Shown here: positions 36,014 to 46,638 of the stretch, piece after piece
Layout of the letters: every line of letters begins with the position of its first letter
How positions within the stretch are numbered: the first letter of the stretch is position 1
Origin: Pyrenula massariospora
Taxonomy: Eukaryota; Ascomycota; Eurotiomycetes; Pyrenulales; Pyrenulaceae
Direction: 5' to 3'
Assembly: GCA_021030905.1 (NCBI GenBank)
Contig: JAGFMI010000018.1
Coordinates: 248,001 to 312,000, forward strand
DNA length: 64,000 nucleotides
Notes under the pieces: model-generated
The model's input: the letters and a program-made list of their open reading frames with translations, nothing else
Database searches by the model: none
What the model was told of the DNA's origin: nothing
Made by a program: the position numbers and the translations under genes

Positions 36014-37191
36014 TTACCACCATTTCTCGCACAACACTTTCCTCTCGTCTAAGCCATCCAGACTCCTCAACTTCTCAACAATCTCATCCGTCATTCCTTG
36101 CGGCCCGCAAACGTATACCACCGCGCGCTCCCTCTCTTCCCTCTTCTCGCCCACCACCTCGATAATATCCTCCCAACTAATCCTTCCATTGTGTACTTTT
36201 ATCTTTCCACCTCTCTCCTCTTCCTCCTTATCCTTATCAGATTTCTCCCTCCCTCCTACACCAGTCCACCAGAACCCCACCTTAACATCCACCCCATCCT
36301 CTGCCTCCGTAACCAACCTCTTCAAATCCTCCTCAAACGGAACCCCTTCGCCGTTCTCCACTTTTGACCCGTAGAGCACCCTCACCCCCTCCAACCCACC
36401 CCTCTCCGCCAGATCCCCCACCATCGACACGATCGGATTGACCCCCACACCTCCAGCGATGAACACCTTTCGATGGATCTTCCGGATCTCAGCATCCGAG
36501 AGCGAGGGGGGCGGGTAGACGAAATTCCCTCCCACGCGGACGGTAAGTGGTGGAGAGGACAGGAGCTCCCGGGCGGGGAGGTGGAAGTAGGCCGATGGAG
36601 GGGAGGGCGTGTTTTGGATGGAGAGGGTTAGGTACGGTGGGGTTGTCTGCGTTGTGGAGGGAGGGCTGGTGATGGTGAAGCCGCCGGCCTGGGGGATTCC
36701 TGGGATGTAGACATCGAGGTACTGGCCTGGGAGGTGGGTGAGCGGCGGCTACTGTGAGGGTGGGAGGGTTAGCTGGATGGCGTTTGTGATGTCTGGGAAC
36801 AATGGATAGCGTAGAGTCTTTCTTGCCGGCATGGCAATGAAATAGACTTTAAGAAACAGTTGATCGTGGATGTACATTGGAGCGAGGCACTGAAGTCAAG
36901 ACCCAGCGTCGTCCCACTTACCTCATCTTTTGGGTCAAGGTCCAGCCGTATTAATCGAATGCTCGAGTTGAACTGCTCGATTTTGGATATTTTGACCTTG
37001 TGTAGGGAATCGTGCCGTCTGTCCTGCGCCGTCCGTTCTAAGTGAGGAGTGGACTCTTTACTGGATGGCATCTTAAGTTGAGCTGCCGTGGGACGCAAGC
37101 AAAGAGGGCGGGCAGAAAGGCTGGAAGATGGAGAATATTGAATTCTTAACACGGTTTTTGAAATTCCAAACCGCGCGTGTGGAAAACGCAT
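36014..37191 (-). CDS. OXNAD1-like FAD/NAD(P)H oxidoreductase, probably mitochondrial
   Basis: Two exons in coding order (37191-36922, 36748-36014) encode 334 residues. The first 40 or so residues contain no acidic residue and many Arg, Ser and Leu, as in a mitochondrial presequence. The ferredoxin-reductase-type FAD domain follows (VKISKIEQFNSSIRLIRL, LPGQYLDVYIPG, AGGFTITSPPS), then the NAD-binding domain: VFIAGGVGVNPIVSM, VRVLYGSK and a CGPQGMTDEIV motif close to the C-terminus, ending LCEKWW. This order matches OXNAD1-like proteins, mitochondrial oxidoreductases of poorly known substrate. The intron is 173 nt, long for this window; its acceptor was placed at the last AG before PPLTHLPGQ. 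Alternative starts are ATGs at 37269 and 37266 (longer leader) or 37071 (no leader). Confidence 0.85.
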
Positions 37192-39066
37192 CCTGTGCAA
37201 TAGTCGTTGAAGACTGGTGCTGAGGTAGAGAAACTGAGGCTGTGGAATACTGCAATGGGGAAACATCATCACATTAATCTACCTGGGTATATAATTTGCG
37301 TTGCAGAATCCGGAAATTCCCAACAATTTACAAGACATCTATAGACCAAGTATCGCTTGTCATAGGCTACCGCAAATAGCTATATCCCTCCAGTCCCGAA
37401 GAGTATGGCCCATAGTCCTGCCGTGACTGTTGTAATCAAAACATGCCCCAGGCCACTTTCGCTTCCCTTCGCATTTTAGCCAATTTCATTTGAAAGAGCT
37501 TTTTAAATGAAAATTCGACCCGCTTCTCGCTTTACTATTGGTGGTAGTATTATCTTTTAGAGAGTTGGCATCCTTCATGTCAGGCTTTGTCGCCTAGTCA
37601 GCCCATCGATATTTCTAGAAGGACTTCCACCTCACGGGCGTAGTATGATAGAGGTTTTCCACTGCTTTTGCGTCCTAAGATGCTTTTGGAATGCGTGGAA
37701 ATATGGCTAGGCCGGCGCTCCCCCCAAATGTATGTCTGCTGATTGCTTTCGATCAGGGTTTTACTGAGAAAAGCCGCTTTATTCGAATGTTCCTGCATCG
37801 TAACTCGAGTCATTCTTAGCGACAACACGCAGCAGAGCAAGAATGCTTTTATAGGTCAACCACGGAGCGAGCAATTGATGGCAAGGAGAGGGGTTTCTGC
37901 GATCTCTCAATTCTGAGAGTAGGATCATCGTCAGTCTAACGTGCAATGCGAAGCTTTGAAAACAAGTCCACTTGAGTTCTGCAAGGCTAGTATTTGGCAA
38001 AGATTACCTGCGAAGTCATCTCCACGAGAATATCCAAATCTTTTAAGGAAGAGCGGATGTTTGGCAAACGCCAACCGACCTTACCAGGAATTATGAAAAA
38101 GAAATGAATGAAATACATTAGGTAACATGGAGTAATACCGATGGGATCCATCAAGAGAAGTAAGAGGCGATGACATTTGTGTCTGTCCTCTGCCACGCAT
38201 ATCTCAATGGATGTGTTGTAGACCAGATAATTTGAACCCATCAAGATACGGTGTCATATCCAGGCTAGGCCGCCGTTCGGCGCTTAATCCCCTAGATAAG
38301 GCTTGTAAATTCAGCTGCAAGCTGTTTTGCGGTGTAATTATTCCATCGATACCACATAGTTTTTGCATGACACTATTAAGGTTGCACACGCGGATCGTGG
38401 GTTCATGGATTCATAGGAACTGCGGTTCGTCCTTCGCTTCGTTGTTTGGCGTATGGCCTGATCGAACGCATGCATGAATTCATGTGAGGGGGGATCATAG
38501 AATGTTTTATCGATTAAAGGGGATTCCTGGTTGCAGCGTGGAAGAAATAGGTTGGGAGGGGTTGAGTGTGCGAGGCGGAGAGGAAATCAAGAATTGTGGC
38601 TCCTCGTGCAAACTTTGCGTTTTGAGACAGGCAGAGGGAAAGCTCGCGAGACATAATGATTATCTAGAGACTTTTGCCTAGATCTCCTGCACGATAACTT
38701 CGATTTTGGAGCTGAGCTGAGATAAGAGTGGAAACAGAAAGTCGACGACTACCGCTGGAGGTTAAGAACGAAAAGACTTTCAAGCGAAAAAGGTTAGCGT
38801 ACTGTCTGACTTGCAACAGCCCTCAATGCTGAATACGCCTATCTAGATATATTCCTCCAACCTGATCTATGATGGGCATTCCTTATCAAGAAAATAAATT
38901 TGACTGATGCGGAGTCTCTCAGTCTGTCGCTTATCTAGCAATTTGCACCTAAAAAGCCTGTGGTACTGTTCTTTCACCAACCCTTGAGAGATCGGGAGGG
39001 GATAAGCGAGGACCATATATGTCGAAATAGGCAGGGACCAAAGCATTCCGGTAATATTGAAGAATA
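37192..39066. other. Divergent intergenic region, about 1.9 kb
   Basis: This separates the flavin reductase and LSD1 genes and holds both promoters. Short open frames on both strands are AT-richer than the genes and show no domains. Confidence 0.55.
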
Positions 39067-42000
39067 ATGATGCTAGAGTTTCTGCGCCGAGCTGATATCA
39101 CACTAGACAATTCTCATGCTCGAGAACCTAAATCACCCAGAAGCGGACATTGGAAACCACTGGTGATCCAATTTCTATATATATCCTCAAATCTAGGAAC
39201 AGTGGCCACTTCTCTTTCAAAGATGCAGGCAACAAGTGAAACAACGCTAGAGGACTCCATGGGTGATTCGATCCGTCTCTCCGGAGCACCCGTGTTGTCT
39301 TCTAGTAAACATACGTTGCCTGGTGTCCAGCCGTCCACCAAGCTATCATCGAAATTTGGCACTTTGGGTCAAGACAATACCTCCGCAATTGATCACGAAG
39401 AAGCCAAACAAGACTCTCAAAACTTGCTTGATGTCAAAATGGAAGAGCATGACGATTTGGAACTCAATGGGGTTCTCTTACGTGATCTGCAAGCGGAAGA
39501 GATTCGAGATTCTCCAGACAGCTCTATGACTTCTATGTCCCAGACTTCTCCAAGTAAAGGCTTACATTCATCGAAGATAGCTTCCGAAAGTCGATATTCA
39601 TTTGGCCCCTCCAAGCTTTCCAATAGATTCAAGACAAAATCCTCAATCAGTCATCGACTCGCTCCTGCCGAATATGCGAGACAATGCATTGATGCAGCAC
39701 GCGCGTCGAGATTAAATCCATTTGCCCTACATCCTGATGAGCACAAACTCCTCAGAAGCAAGCTCTGCCATCTCCATGTCACCGTTTACCTCAATATTCG
39801 AAACGGCATCCTGCGCCTTTGGATCAGGAACCCTAATGTGAGCGTTTCTATCGAGGAAGCCGTTGGATGTGCCCGGGACGAACGCTGGGTCAACCTTGCT
39901 TGTTTTGCTTGGGAATGGCTGGTGCGAAAAGGTTACATCAATCATGGCTGCGTGGAAGTGCCCTTAGGCGTGAAAACCACGAAAGGTCGAAGAAAAGAAA
40001 GCAACCGTGAAACAATTGTCATTGTTGGAGCCGGAATGGCGGGTCTGAGCTGTGCGAGGCAATTGACAACCGTGTTTCAACATTACCCAAACAGCGCTGC
40101 TCCAAAAATTATAGTCTTGGAAGGCCGTAACAGAATTGGCGGACGCATATACTCCCATCCATTGTCAAGCCAACAATCCAGCACACTTGATGAACACCAA
40201 AGAGCAACGGCAGAGATGGGCGCTCACATCATCGTAGGGTTCGAACAAGGGAATCCGCTTGATACTATAATTCGCGGCCAGTTAGCTTTGAAATACCACT
40301 CGCTACGAGACCTTTCCACACTCTACGATGTTGATGGGTCCGCAGTCGACGAGAGTCAAGATATTATGGTGGAGCAGTTGTACAATGACATACTGGATCG
40401 AACAGGTTCCTATCGCACTAAGCCTCAAATCCACAAGACTGCTGAAGGCGACAAGGAAATGATAGAATCAGGACGTGACCCTCCTCCTGATGATGATGGA
40501 TTTACAATTAGTCAATACGAAGCGGCCGCAGCGTCGGGCACAATTGATTTGCTTCTGCCAACAAAGTCCAAGAGGAAAGGTGCTGGACACAAGGCGCCCA
40601 AAGCAAGCAATCCTACCGAAGGAACAACCACAAGCACTGCCAGCCAAATCCATTTGCCAGCGGCACGGGCTGCTAAGAAAATGGGCTTTGCATTGAGACC
40701 TTCGACCTTGCCCGACGAATCTTTTGATCTCGACGCGATGGCTATAGGTAAGCCGACTCAAACGCTTGGCGCCGTCATGGACGAGGGTGTCAAGCAATAT
40801 CAGAAGTTCCTAGACCTCAAGCCAAAAGCCATGAGGCTACTAAATTGGCATTTTGCAAATCTTGAGTACGCCAATGCGACGAATATACAAAAATTAAGCC
40901 TTAGGGAATGGGACCAGGATATTGGGAATGAATTTGAGGGAGAACATGCTCAAGTTGTTGGTGGCTACCAACAAGTTCCTCGCGCGCTCTGGCGATATCC
41001 TGACTCTTTAGACGTACGCGTCAACAAGGCAGTCTCTAGTATTCAATACACCGCTGATACGACAGAGGATAGCAAAGCCTCTGTCATATGTGAAGACGGG
41101 GAAATCATTGAAGCTGACAAAGTGGTTCTAACAACTCCTCTCGGCGTACTGAAGTCGAAGTCTATACATTTCGAGCCTCCGTTACCGGAATGGAAATCAG
41201 GGGCCATTGAACGTCTTGGCTTCGGACTATTGAACAAGGTGGTACTTGTCTTCAACGAAGTATTCTGGGATCGAGATAGGGACATGTTTGGGTTGCTAAG
41301 CGAGCCGTCCTACGGCAAAGGTGTCGTCCAAGCTGGCTACGAGGCGAATCGTGGAAAATTCTACCTGTTCTGGAACTGCATCAATACGTCTGGGTTGCCT
41401 GTCCTCATCGGCCTCATGGCTGGAGACGCTGCCCACGATGCAGAGCGTACAGCGGATGAGGACATCGTGTCAGAAGTCATGTCGCGCTTACGCAAATGCT
41501 TCCGAACAAGCCGTGTTCCCGATCCGCTCGAGACAATTGTCACCCGCTGGAGATCGGATCGCTTTGCGCGTGGGACGTACTCATTTGTCGCACCTGCAGC
41601 TCTGCCAGGCGATTACGATGTCATGGCGCACAACGTGGGTAACCTTTATTTTGCTGGCGAAGCAACATGTGCCACCCACCCGGCAACAGTCCATGGTGCC
41701 TACCTGTCAGGTCTTCGCGCTGCGTCTGAGGTCCTCGACTCGATCGTTGGTCCTATCCAGATAGGCAACCCTCTTGTTCCTAGCCCCAGCAAAGGTTCGA
41801 GAGCTGAAGTTGTGGATCTCACCGTGTCGAACGGCCGTTCCGATCTCACCAGTATTGCTCCCATCCCTCAGCCTCCTACCCCGGCGGAGGCACAAGCTGC
41901 GGAGCCCACGGTCAAGAAACGGAAGACCGACGAAGTTCTCCCCGCGGGAACCTTCACGCGCCCTGCCAAAGCTCCAACCACCACCGCCGAGACTGCCTGG

Positions 42001-42429
42001 GAAACAGCCCTCTGGAACCACATCTATTCCATCCTTGGCTATCCACCTCCGAAGCCTTCTAAAAACGGCATCAACCCCTTTCTTCTCTATCAGAAAGACC
42101 ACTGGAATGAAATCCGTGATGAATGCGACCACGCCCGTCAAACAGCGACAGGGAGACCAAATGCAAAGGCGGGTAGAGATGAGGTGCGCATCAGGCTCGG
42201 CGTGAAGTGGAGGGCGGAGACAGAGGAGGGGAAGGCCAAGTATGTGGAAGAGACAAATCGGAATCGACAGGTCAATGATGATGCGTTGAAGCAGTGGGAG
42301 GTGGATGCGAAGGAGTGGGACAGGAGGACTTACGAGGTCAAGGATGAGTGGATTGCGCAAGGAAACGGGTTTGAGGAGTGGGTTGCCAGGTGGAAGGCGG
42401 GCGGGTATCAGGATGTAAAGCTCTCATGA
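39067..42429 (+). CDS. lsd1: LSD1-type lysine-specific histone demethylase with HMG box
   Basis: One intronless frame of 1120 residues. A disordered N-terminus precedes the SWIRM domain (about 200-298: EYARQCIDAARASRLNPFALHPDE to YINHGCVEVP). The amine-oxidase domain starts with the FAD motif IVIVGAGMAGLSCARQL (~316) and GRNRIGGRI, and includes TTPLGVLK, PPLPEWK (Lys ~709, equivalent to the FAD-interacting Lys of human LSD1), LNKVVLVF and the closing GEATCATHPATVHGAYLSGLRAA. A low-complexity insert (~470-540) splits the oxidase domain. At the C-terminus an HMG-box-like region (about 1000-1090) begins NGINPFLLYQKDHW, as in fission-yeast Lsd proteins. The enzyme removes methyl groups from histone H3 lysines using FAD in the nucleus. 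The true start could be the ATG at 39223 (MQATSETTLE), giving 1068 residues; the first 52 residues look unlike the family. Confidence 0.95.
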   Translation: MMLEFLRRADITLDNSHAREPKSPRSGHWKPLVIQFLYISSNLGTVATSLSKMQATSETTLEDSMGDSIRLSGAPVLSSSKHTLPGVQPSTKLSSKFGTLGQDNTSAIDHEEAKQDSQNLLDVKMEEHDDLELNGVLLRDLQAEEIRDSPDSSMTSMSQTSPSKGLHSSKIASESRYSFGPSKLSNRFKTKSSISHRLAPAEYARQCIDAARASRLNPFALHPDEHKLLRSKLCHLHVTVYLNIRNGILRLWIRNPNVSVSIEEAVGCARDERWVNLACFAWEWLVRKGYINHGCVEVPLGVKTTKGRRKESNRETIVIVGAGMAGLSCARQLTTVFQHYPNSAAPKIIVLEGRNRIGGRIYSHPLSSQQSSTLDEHQRATAEMGAHIIVGFEQGNPLDTIIRGQLALKYHSLRDLSTLYDVDGSAVDESQDIMVEQLYNDILDRTGSYRTKPQIHKTAEGDKEMIESGRDPPPDDDGFTISQYEAAAASGTIDLLLPTKSKRKGAGHKAPKASNPTEGTTTSTASQIHLPAARAAKKMGFALRPSTLPDESFDLDAMAIGKPTQTLGAVMDEGVKQYQKFLDLKPKAMRLLNWHFANLEYANATNIQKLSLREWDQDIGNEFEGEHAQVVGGYQQVPRALWRYPDSLDVRVNKAVSSIQYTADTTEDSKASVICEDGEIIEADKVVLTTPLGVLKSKSIHFEPPLPEWKSGAIERLGFGLLNKVVLVFNEVFWDRDRDMFGLLSEPSYGKGVVQAGYEANRGKFYLFWNCINTSGLPVLIGLMAGDAAHDAERTADEDIVSEVMSRLRKCFRTSRVPDPLETIVTRWRSDRFARGTYSFVAPAALPGDYDVMAHNVGNLYFAGEATCATHPATVHGAYLSGLRAASEVLDSIVGPIQIGNPLVPSPSKGSRAEVVDLTVSNGRSDLTSIAPIPQPPTPAEAQAAEPTVKKRKTDEVLPAGTFTRPAKAPTTTAETAWETALWNHIYSILGYPPPKPSKNGINPFLLYQKDHWNEIRDECDHARQTATGRPNAKAGRDEVRIRLGVKWRAETEEGKAKYVEETNRNRQVNDDALKQWEVDAKEWDRRTYEVKDEWIAQGNGFEEWVARWKAGGYQDVKLS

Positions 42430-42914
42430 GCGGGCATGCATCAGTTGTACGAATGATGAGCGTAGTTCCAAGAAGGTGATAAGGGGGTGAAACATTCGGT
42501 TACGACTTATTTCTTGGGCAATTGGCTTTGTGAACGATATGTTTGGAATGATGCTGTTAAGCCATGCATACACTCAGGCGCCTGTGAACTTTCTACCTTG
42601 TCATGTAAAGCGATAAAACCATATCAAGAGCGCCGTTCAACAAACTCTGTCTAGGAAGGGAGGCATGTCAAAAAACACTATATTTCGGAGTCGTGATGCA
42701 TTTTCATATCTACCAAATACATTGGCTTTCAAATAATCCTTCCTTTAGGAAGACAGAGCAAAGTCTCCAGCATCATCGGCTATCCGACGTAAAAGACAAC
42801 GCCTTAAGCGCCATGCAGAATGTCATCTTCACGTTCCGCCGACGTACCAATTTGACCAGAGAGTGAGTCCACTAAGCAGAGATGTAGTAGGACGAAAAAC
42901 AAGGTCAAAGTTAT
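42430..42914. other. Convergent 3' intergenic region
   Basis: This gap lies between the 3' ends of LSD1 and the DCR2-like gene. No gene is seen. Confidence 0.6.
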
Positions 42915-44619
42915 TTATGGCTTTTCTCCAACGACAATCCTCCCTGCGTCCACAATCATCTGCTCGTCGATTCTTTTCTCTGTACCCCATTCTAATCTCT
43001 TGTATGTGGTAATCCTTGCCTCGTTCATATCGATATCATAAAATCTCACGCGTCTATGATAGCCATAGTAACCGCCATACCCACCAAACCCTACCGCGCC
43101 GCCATAGCACATCCACAGCGCTGGTTGTTTTGTCTCAGGGTTAGTGCCGGGAAGACAGTAATCGTTGACGTGGTCGTGACCGAATCCGACCATCAGCACA
43201 CCTTCCTCGACAAGCGCGTCTTTGAAACCGCTGTTGAACCCTGGTGCAGTTGGGCTCTCAGTCCAGTTGCCGACGATCAACTGAAGCTTGTCTGGATCGC
43301 GCATCTCCGGGAGGGGAATATGCATGAACGCAATATCCATGTGGATGTGCGTGTACTCTTTATGCTTCTTCTTTAGACTCGCCGCTGTTTGGTGGAACCA
43401 TGAGATCTGATTAGGTTTGATCCAGTCATAGCCTCTATATTGGCGCTCGTCGGGGGAGTTGCCGTGGGAGTCGAGGAAGTACATGGTAAGGGCCGAGTGG
43501 GAGGAACTACCGCGACCAAGGACCTCCACAAAGTAATTGCCAGTTCCGTCAATTTCGGCGGGGCCAGCGCGGGAATGAGAGTAAGGGAGGTCAGAGAGTA
43601 GATCCATCTGGGCCGAGCGAGAGAGGTCATCTTCGTCGTCGTGATTGCCGAAGATAGCAGCGTAAGGGAGTTGCTTTTGAGCGAGGAGAGCTCCAATCTT
43701 GAACAGTGGAGTCTGGGCGTCGGGTGAAAAGCCTTCGCCGACTATTTGGTCACCACTAAGAACCACAAAATCTGGCTTCTCTTCATCAATCATCTTCTCA
43801 ACAAAGTCAAGGGTTCGTGGATCGGCGTCACATTTGCCTCCGTTATGACCAACAGGAAGTTCATCTCGACATTTGCCCAGTCCGGTACTCAGATGTAAAT
43901 CTGCTAATTGCATAATCTTAAACTTGCCTTCTTTCCGGACCCGAGGTGTTGCGTTCGGGGTCTTGCCCACGGACCCATGCCGTACGGTCAAGCGAGCCTC
44001 TTGCGCGCCAGCGGGATAACTGAGGAGCGGATGAAGATCCAACACCTTCCAGTTCGGGCGAGGGTCAGCAGCGTCTGGACCGAATAATACATCGACCGCT
44101 GTTACTGCTTGTGCTGAGTCGCTCGCGTGTGGTTTTGACGATTTCTTGATCCAAAGACCATACGGTTTTGATTCCCATCTGTCATTTTGATTTTTTGTAT
44201 CACTGATCGAGGGATCAAGGCGTGTGAGTTTCACGTCTGTAACGACTTTCTCTGAGGAGAGTAGCTCTTCCTCCTTTTTGCGCTGGACATGGAGATAGGC
44301 TTTGCTCATGAACCCTTTGCCGAGATACAGATCCTTCTCTATTCGCTGCCATTTATCCTGGTCGAGCCTGCAGCTGGAGAACAGATTCAGTGTAGAGCAC
44401 GTAGATATCGTAAGATCGGTCACCACGAAGCCTGGATGGTGTTGCGGTAGGTGGTTGTGAATGGATGTTGGAAGTACATCGAGCCTGTTATCCAAGAAAA
44501 AGAGCAACAGAAGTACGAAAGCAACCAAACTTCCGAGCTGCAAGCTAGTACGGAGCTTTCAGTGTGTCAGAGAGATCATGGCCAAGACGATGTTTTATAC
44601 CTACAATTCTTCTGGTCAT
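42915..44619 (-). CDS. dcr2: DCR2-like calcineurin-type metallophosphatase
   Basis: Two exons in coding order: 44619-44605 (15 nt, MTRRI) and 44537-42915, encoding 545 residues. The join gives MTRRILGSLVAFVLLLLFFLD, a signal anchor, which supports the tiny first exon; the longer frame at the same place has only a TTG. The catalytic half shows all metal-site motifs of the calcineurin-like fold: IMQLADLHLSTG, VVLSGDQIVGEG, AAIFGNHDDED, AFMHIPLPE and VGFGHDHVNDY. The first 200 residues are the DCR2-type N-terminal region. Budding-yeast Dcr2 is a phosphatase that advances the cell cycle by dephosphorylating Sic1 and is also tied to the unfolded protein response. Given its anchor, a membrane or lumenal location is inferred. 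A 488-bp divergent promoter region is shared with the methyltransferase gene. Confidence 0.9.
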
Positions 44620-45107
44620 AGTGGATGCAGGCTGCGCAGGTTGGCGGCCAGCTCCCTGTTCAGATGCAGAGTGTATCACGTGCCTTTATGGTTCTCCGTC
44701 CAGGTGGATATGGTCTTCGCATTTTCGAGCATCCACCCGAGGGTCCCGCGCATTTGCGAAGCAGGTGAGCGCGAAACGTGGAAGACTGACTGTGACATTG
44801 GCGAGTGCAGGTTTGGCCCTCTGGCTTTTGTTGGAGACTCGAGATCGCGGCGGGAACGAGGCGGCGGCAGCCTGCAGATCGCGCTAAAGAGCTTTCAGAC
44901 GCCTGAGAAGCGACGCCTAAGTAAAGGCATTTATTTCACGCATCTGGCTACCAGCTTTCAAGCTTCCCTACGCTACAGACCTCCCTTACTCACGATACTG
45001 TCCATCAACGAGTCCCCTTCATTGACTCTTTTGTCGCTCCTTCACTACCGAGTCTCGGTTCGTCTACTCTTCTGATCGCAGATTTCCGCTTGGCGTCATT
45101 CCTTTGC
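44620..45107. promoter_or_regulatory. Divergent promoter region, dcr2-like and TRM61-like genes
   Basis: Only 488 bases separate the two divergent starts, so both promoters lie here. The last 150 bases before 45108 are pyrimidine-rich, as expected for a fungal 5' leader. No specific factor site is claimed. Confidence 0.6.
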
Positions 45108-46471
45108 ATGGCCAGTCTCATCTCCCAGGCACGAACATTGTTTTCTCGATATATCCAAGCTCCTTCGAGATCTGTGGCACCTGATTTATCAAAGTTTGCA
45201 GGTATGAAGCATTTTTACTTAGGATACTAGAAGCTGATCCTGTCCTATCACAGTTGGTGACCGAGTCGTCATTTCTAGCAAGAAGACAATCCTCAGCGCT
45301 CCACTTCAGCCTGGTCAGAAGACTCAGTTATCCCAAGGTTTCATAGCTCACAATGACATTCTCGGGCGCTCGCCTCTGGACCACGTGCAGTCTCACAAAG
45401 GTCCCGTTTGCCGTCTCAATTGGCCTACCCTGGAAGAATACGCTTTGTACACACCTAGAAAGGTGACTCCTGTACGTTCATAACCGCGTTTAGCCTTCTT
45501 AGATTCTTTCTTATTAATGATCTCCGCTCCAGTAGGTCTATAGTGCAGATGCTTGCCTGATCGTATCCTTATTGGACATTCATGTCCCAGCTTTCTCTGC
45601 AGAAGATGAGCCCCAGGATCCACCTCTAGAGATATTAGAAGCAGGGACCGGACATGGATCGCTTACACTGCATCTTGCCCGTGCCATTCATCCCGCAAAC
45701 GGCGCTCCTCCAAGTATTCCTCCCCCTAGATTACCTTCAGTCTATGGCTTGAAATCAGAGGAAGACGAAGAAACAGCTGCGTGGACCAAATGGCGGATGT
45801 CTCGCAGGGCCATCCTCCATTCTTTAGAGATTGTGCCGTCATTTTCTCAGCATGCCGAGAAACTTATCCGGCAATTCAGACGTGGCATCTATGCTCCGCA
45901 TATTGACTTCCATGTTGCCAATGTTGAAGAATGGACACGTGCAGAGATGACTAAGCGGCAAAAGACTTCAAGCTTGTCCAGGAATTCATTTTTGTCCCAC
46001 ATCGTTCTCGACATGCCTTCGTCGAACCTACAAATCGAACATCTCATACCAGCGATGAGAGAAGGTGCGCTCCTGGCAGTGTTCGCCCCAAGCATAACAC
46101 AGATCGGCGACTGTGTAAGAGCCATTAAAGAGAGAGAGTTGCCTCTGGTGATGGAGAAGACTGTCGAGCTTGGGACGGGGATTAGCAGCGGCAGACTCTG
46201 GGATGTGAGACTCGCCACAAGGAGGAAGTCAAGCGCATATCTTTCAAAGGTCAACGAGAAGAAGCCCGAAAATGATGAAGAGAATGGCTTCTCTGATCTT
46301 GAGTCGGATTCGGAGACTATGAAAATGGAGCAGGAAGGTGGCATGCAATCCCACGATCTAAGTCCGGGGCCCGATCAACCAGTATTAGTTTGCCGGCCAA
46401 AAGTGGGAGAGCGTATCGTTGGTGGCGGATTTGTTGGACTGTGGAAAAAGCTATCTCCCGTTGCACAATGA
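45108..46471 (+). CDS. TRM61-like SAM-dependent methyltransferase, probably mitochondrial
   Basis: Three exons (45108-45201, 45254-45471, 45536-46471) encode 415 residues. The N-terminus (MASLISQARTLFSRYIQAPSRSVAP) has Arg and Ser but no acidic residue for 25 residues, as in a mitochondrial leader. The N-terminal beta domain of tRNA m1A58 methyltransferases follows (VGDRVVIS, GFIAHNDILGRSPLDHV, RLNWPTLEEYALYTPRKVTPVYSADACLIVSLLDI). SAM motif I is LEAGTGHGSLTLHLARAI. The later HIVLDMPSSNLQIEHLIPAM segment corresponds to the DLPxPW catalytic motif of Trm61 but is diverged. An acidic low-complexity stretch precedes the C-terminus. Placement as an organellar Trm61/TRMT61B-like enzyme modifying mitochondrial RNA is inferred; it is not the canonical nuclear Trm61. 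The stop lies 168 bp from that of ALG12 on the other strand. Confidence 0.85.
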
Positions 46472-46638
46472 TGTGTATCTCAACGCTCTATCTCAACTTA
46501 ATTTATCCCGAAACAATCTGAAATCTGTGAAGAGAAATTCAATATCTGTCTCAAGAGGCAAAGGAAAGGTCGCAGATAGTATAGCAAAGATGCCCAAGTA
46601 TATTATCAAGGCTCTTTACATGACAAATCTTGTACAAT

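Noticed and set aside
41707-42360. 217-residue minus frame opposite the LSD1 3' end
   Set aside because: It lies wholly opposite conserved LSD1 coding sequence (C-terminal oxidase part and HMG box) and has no domain.
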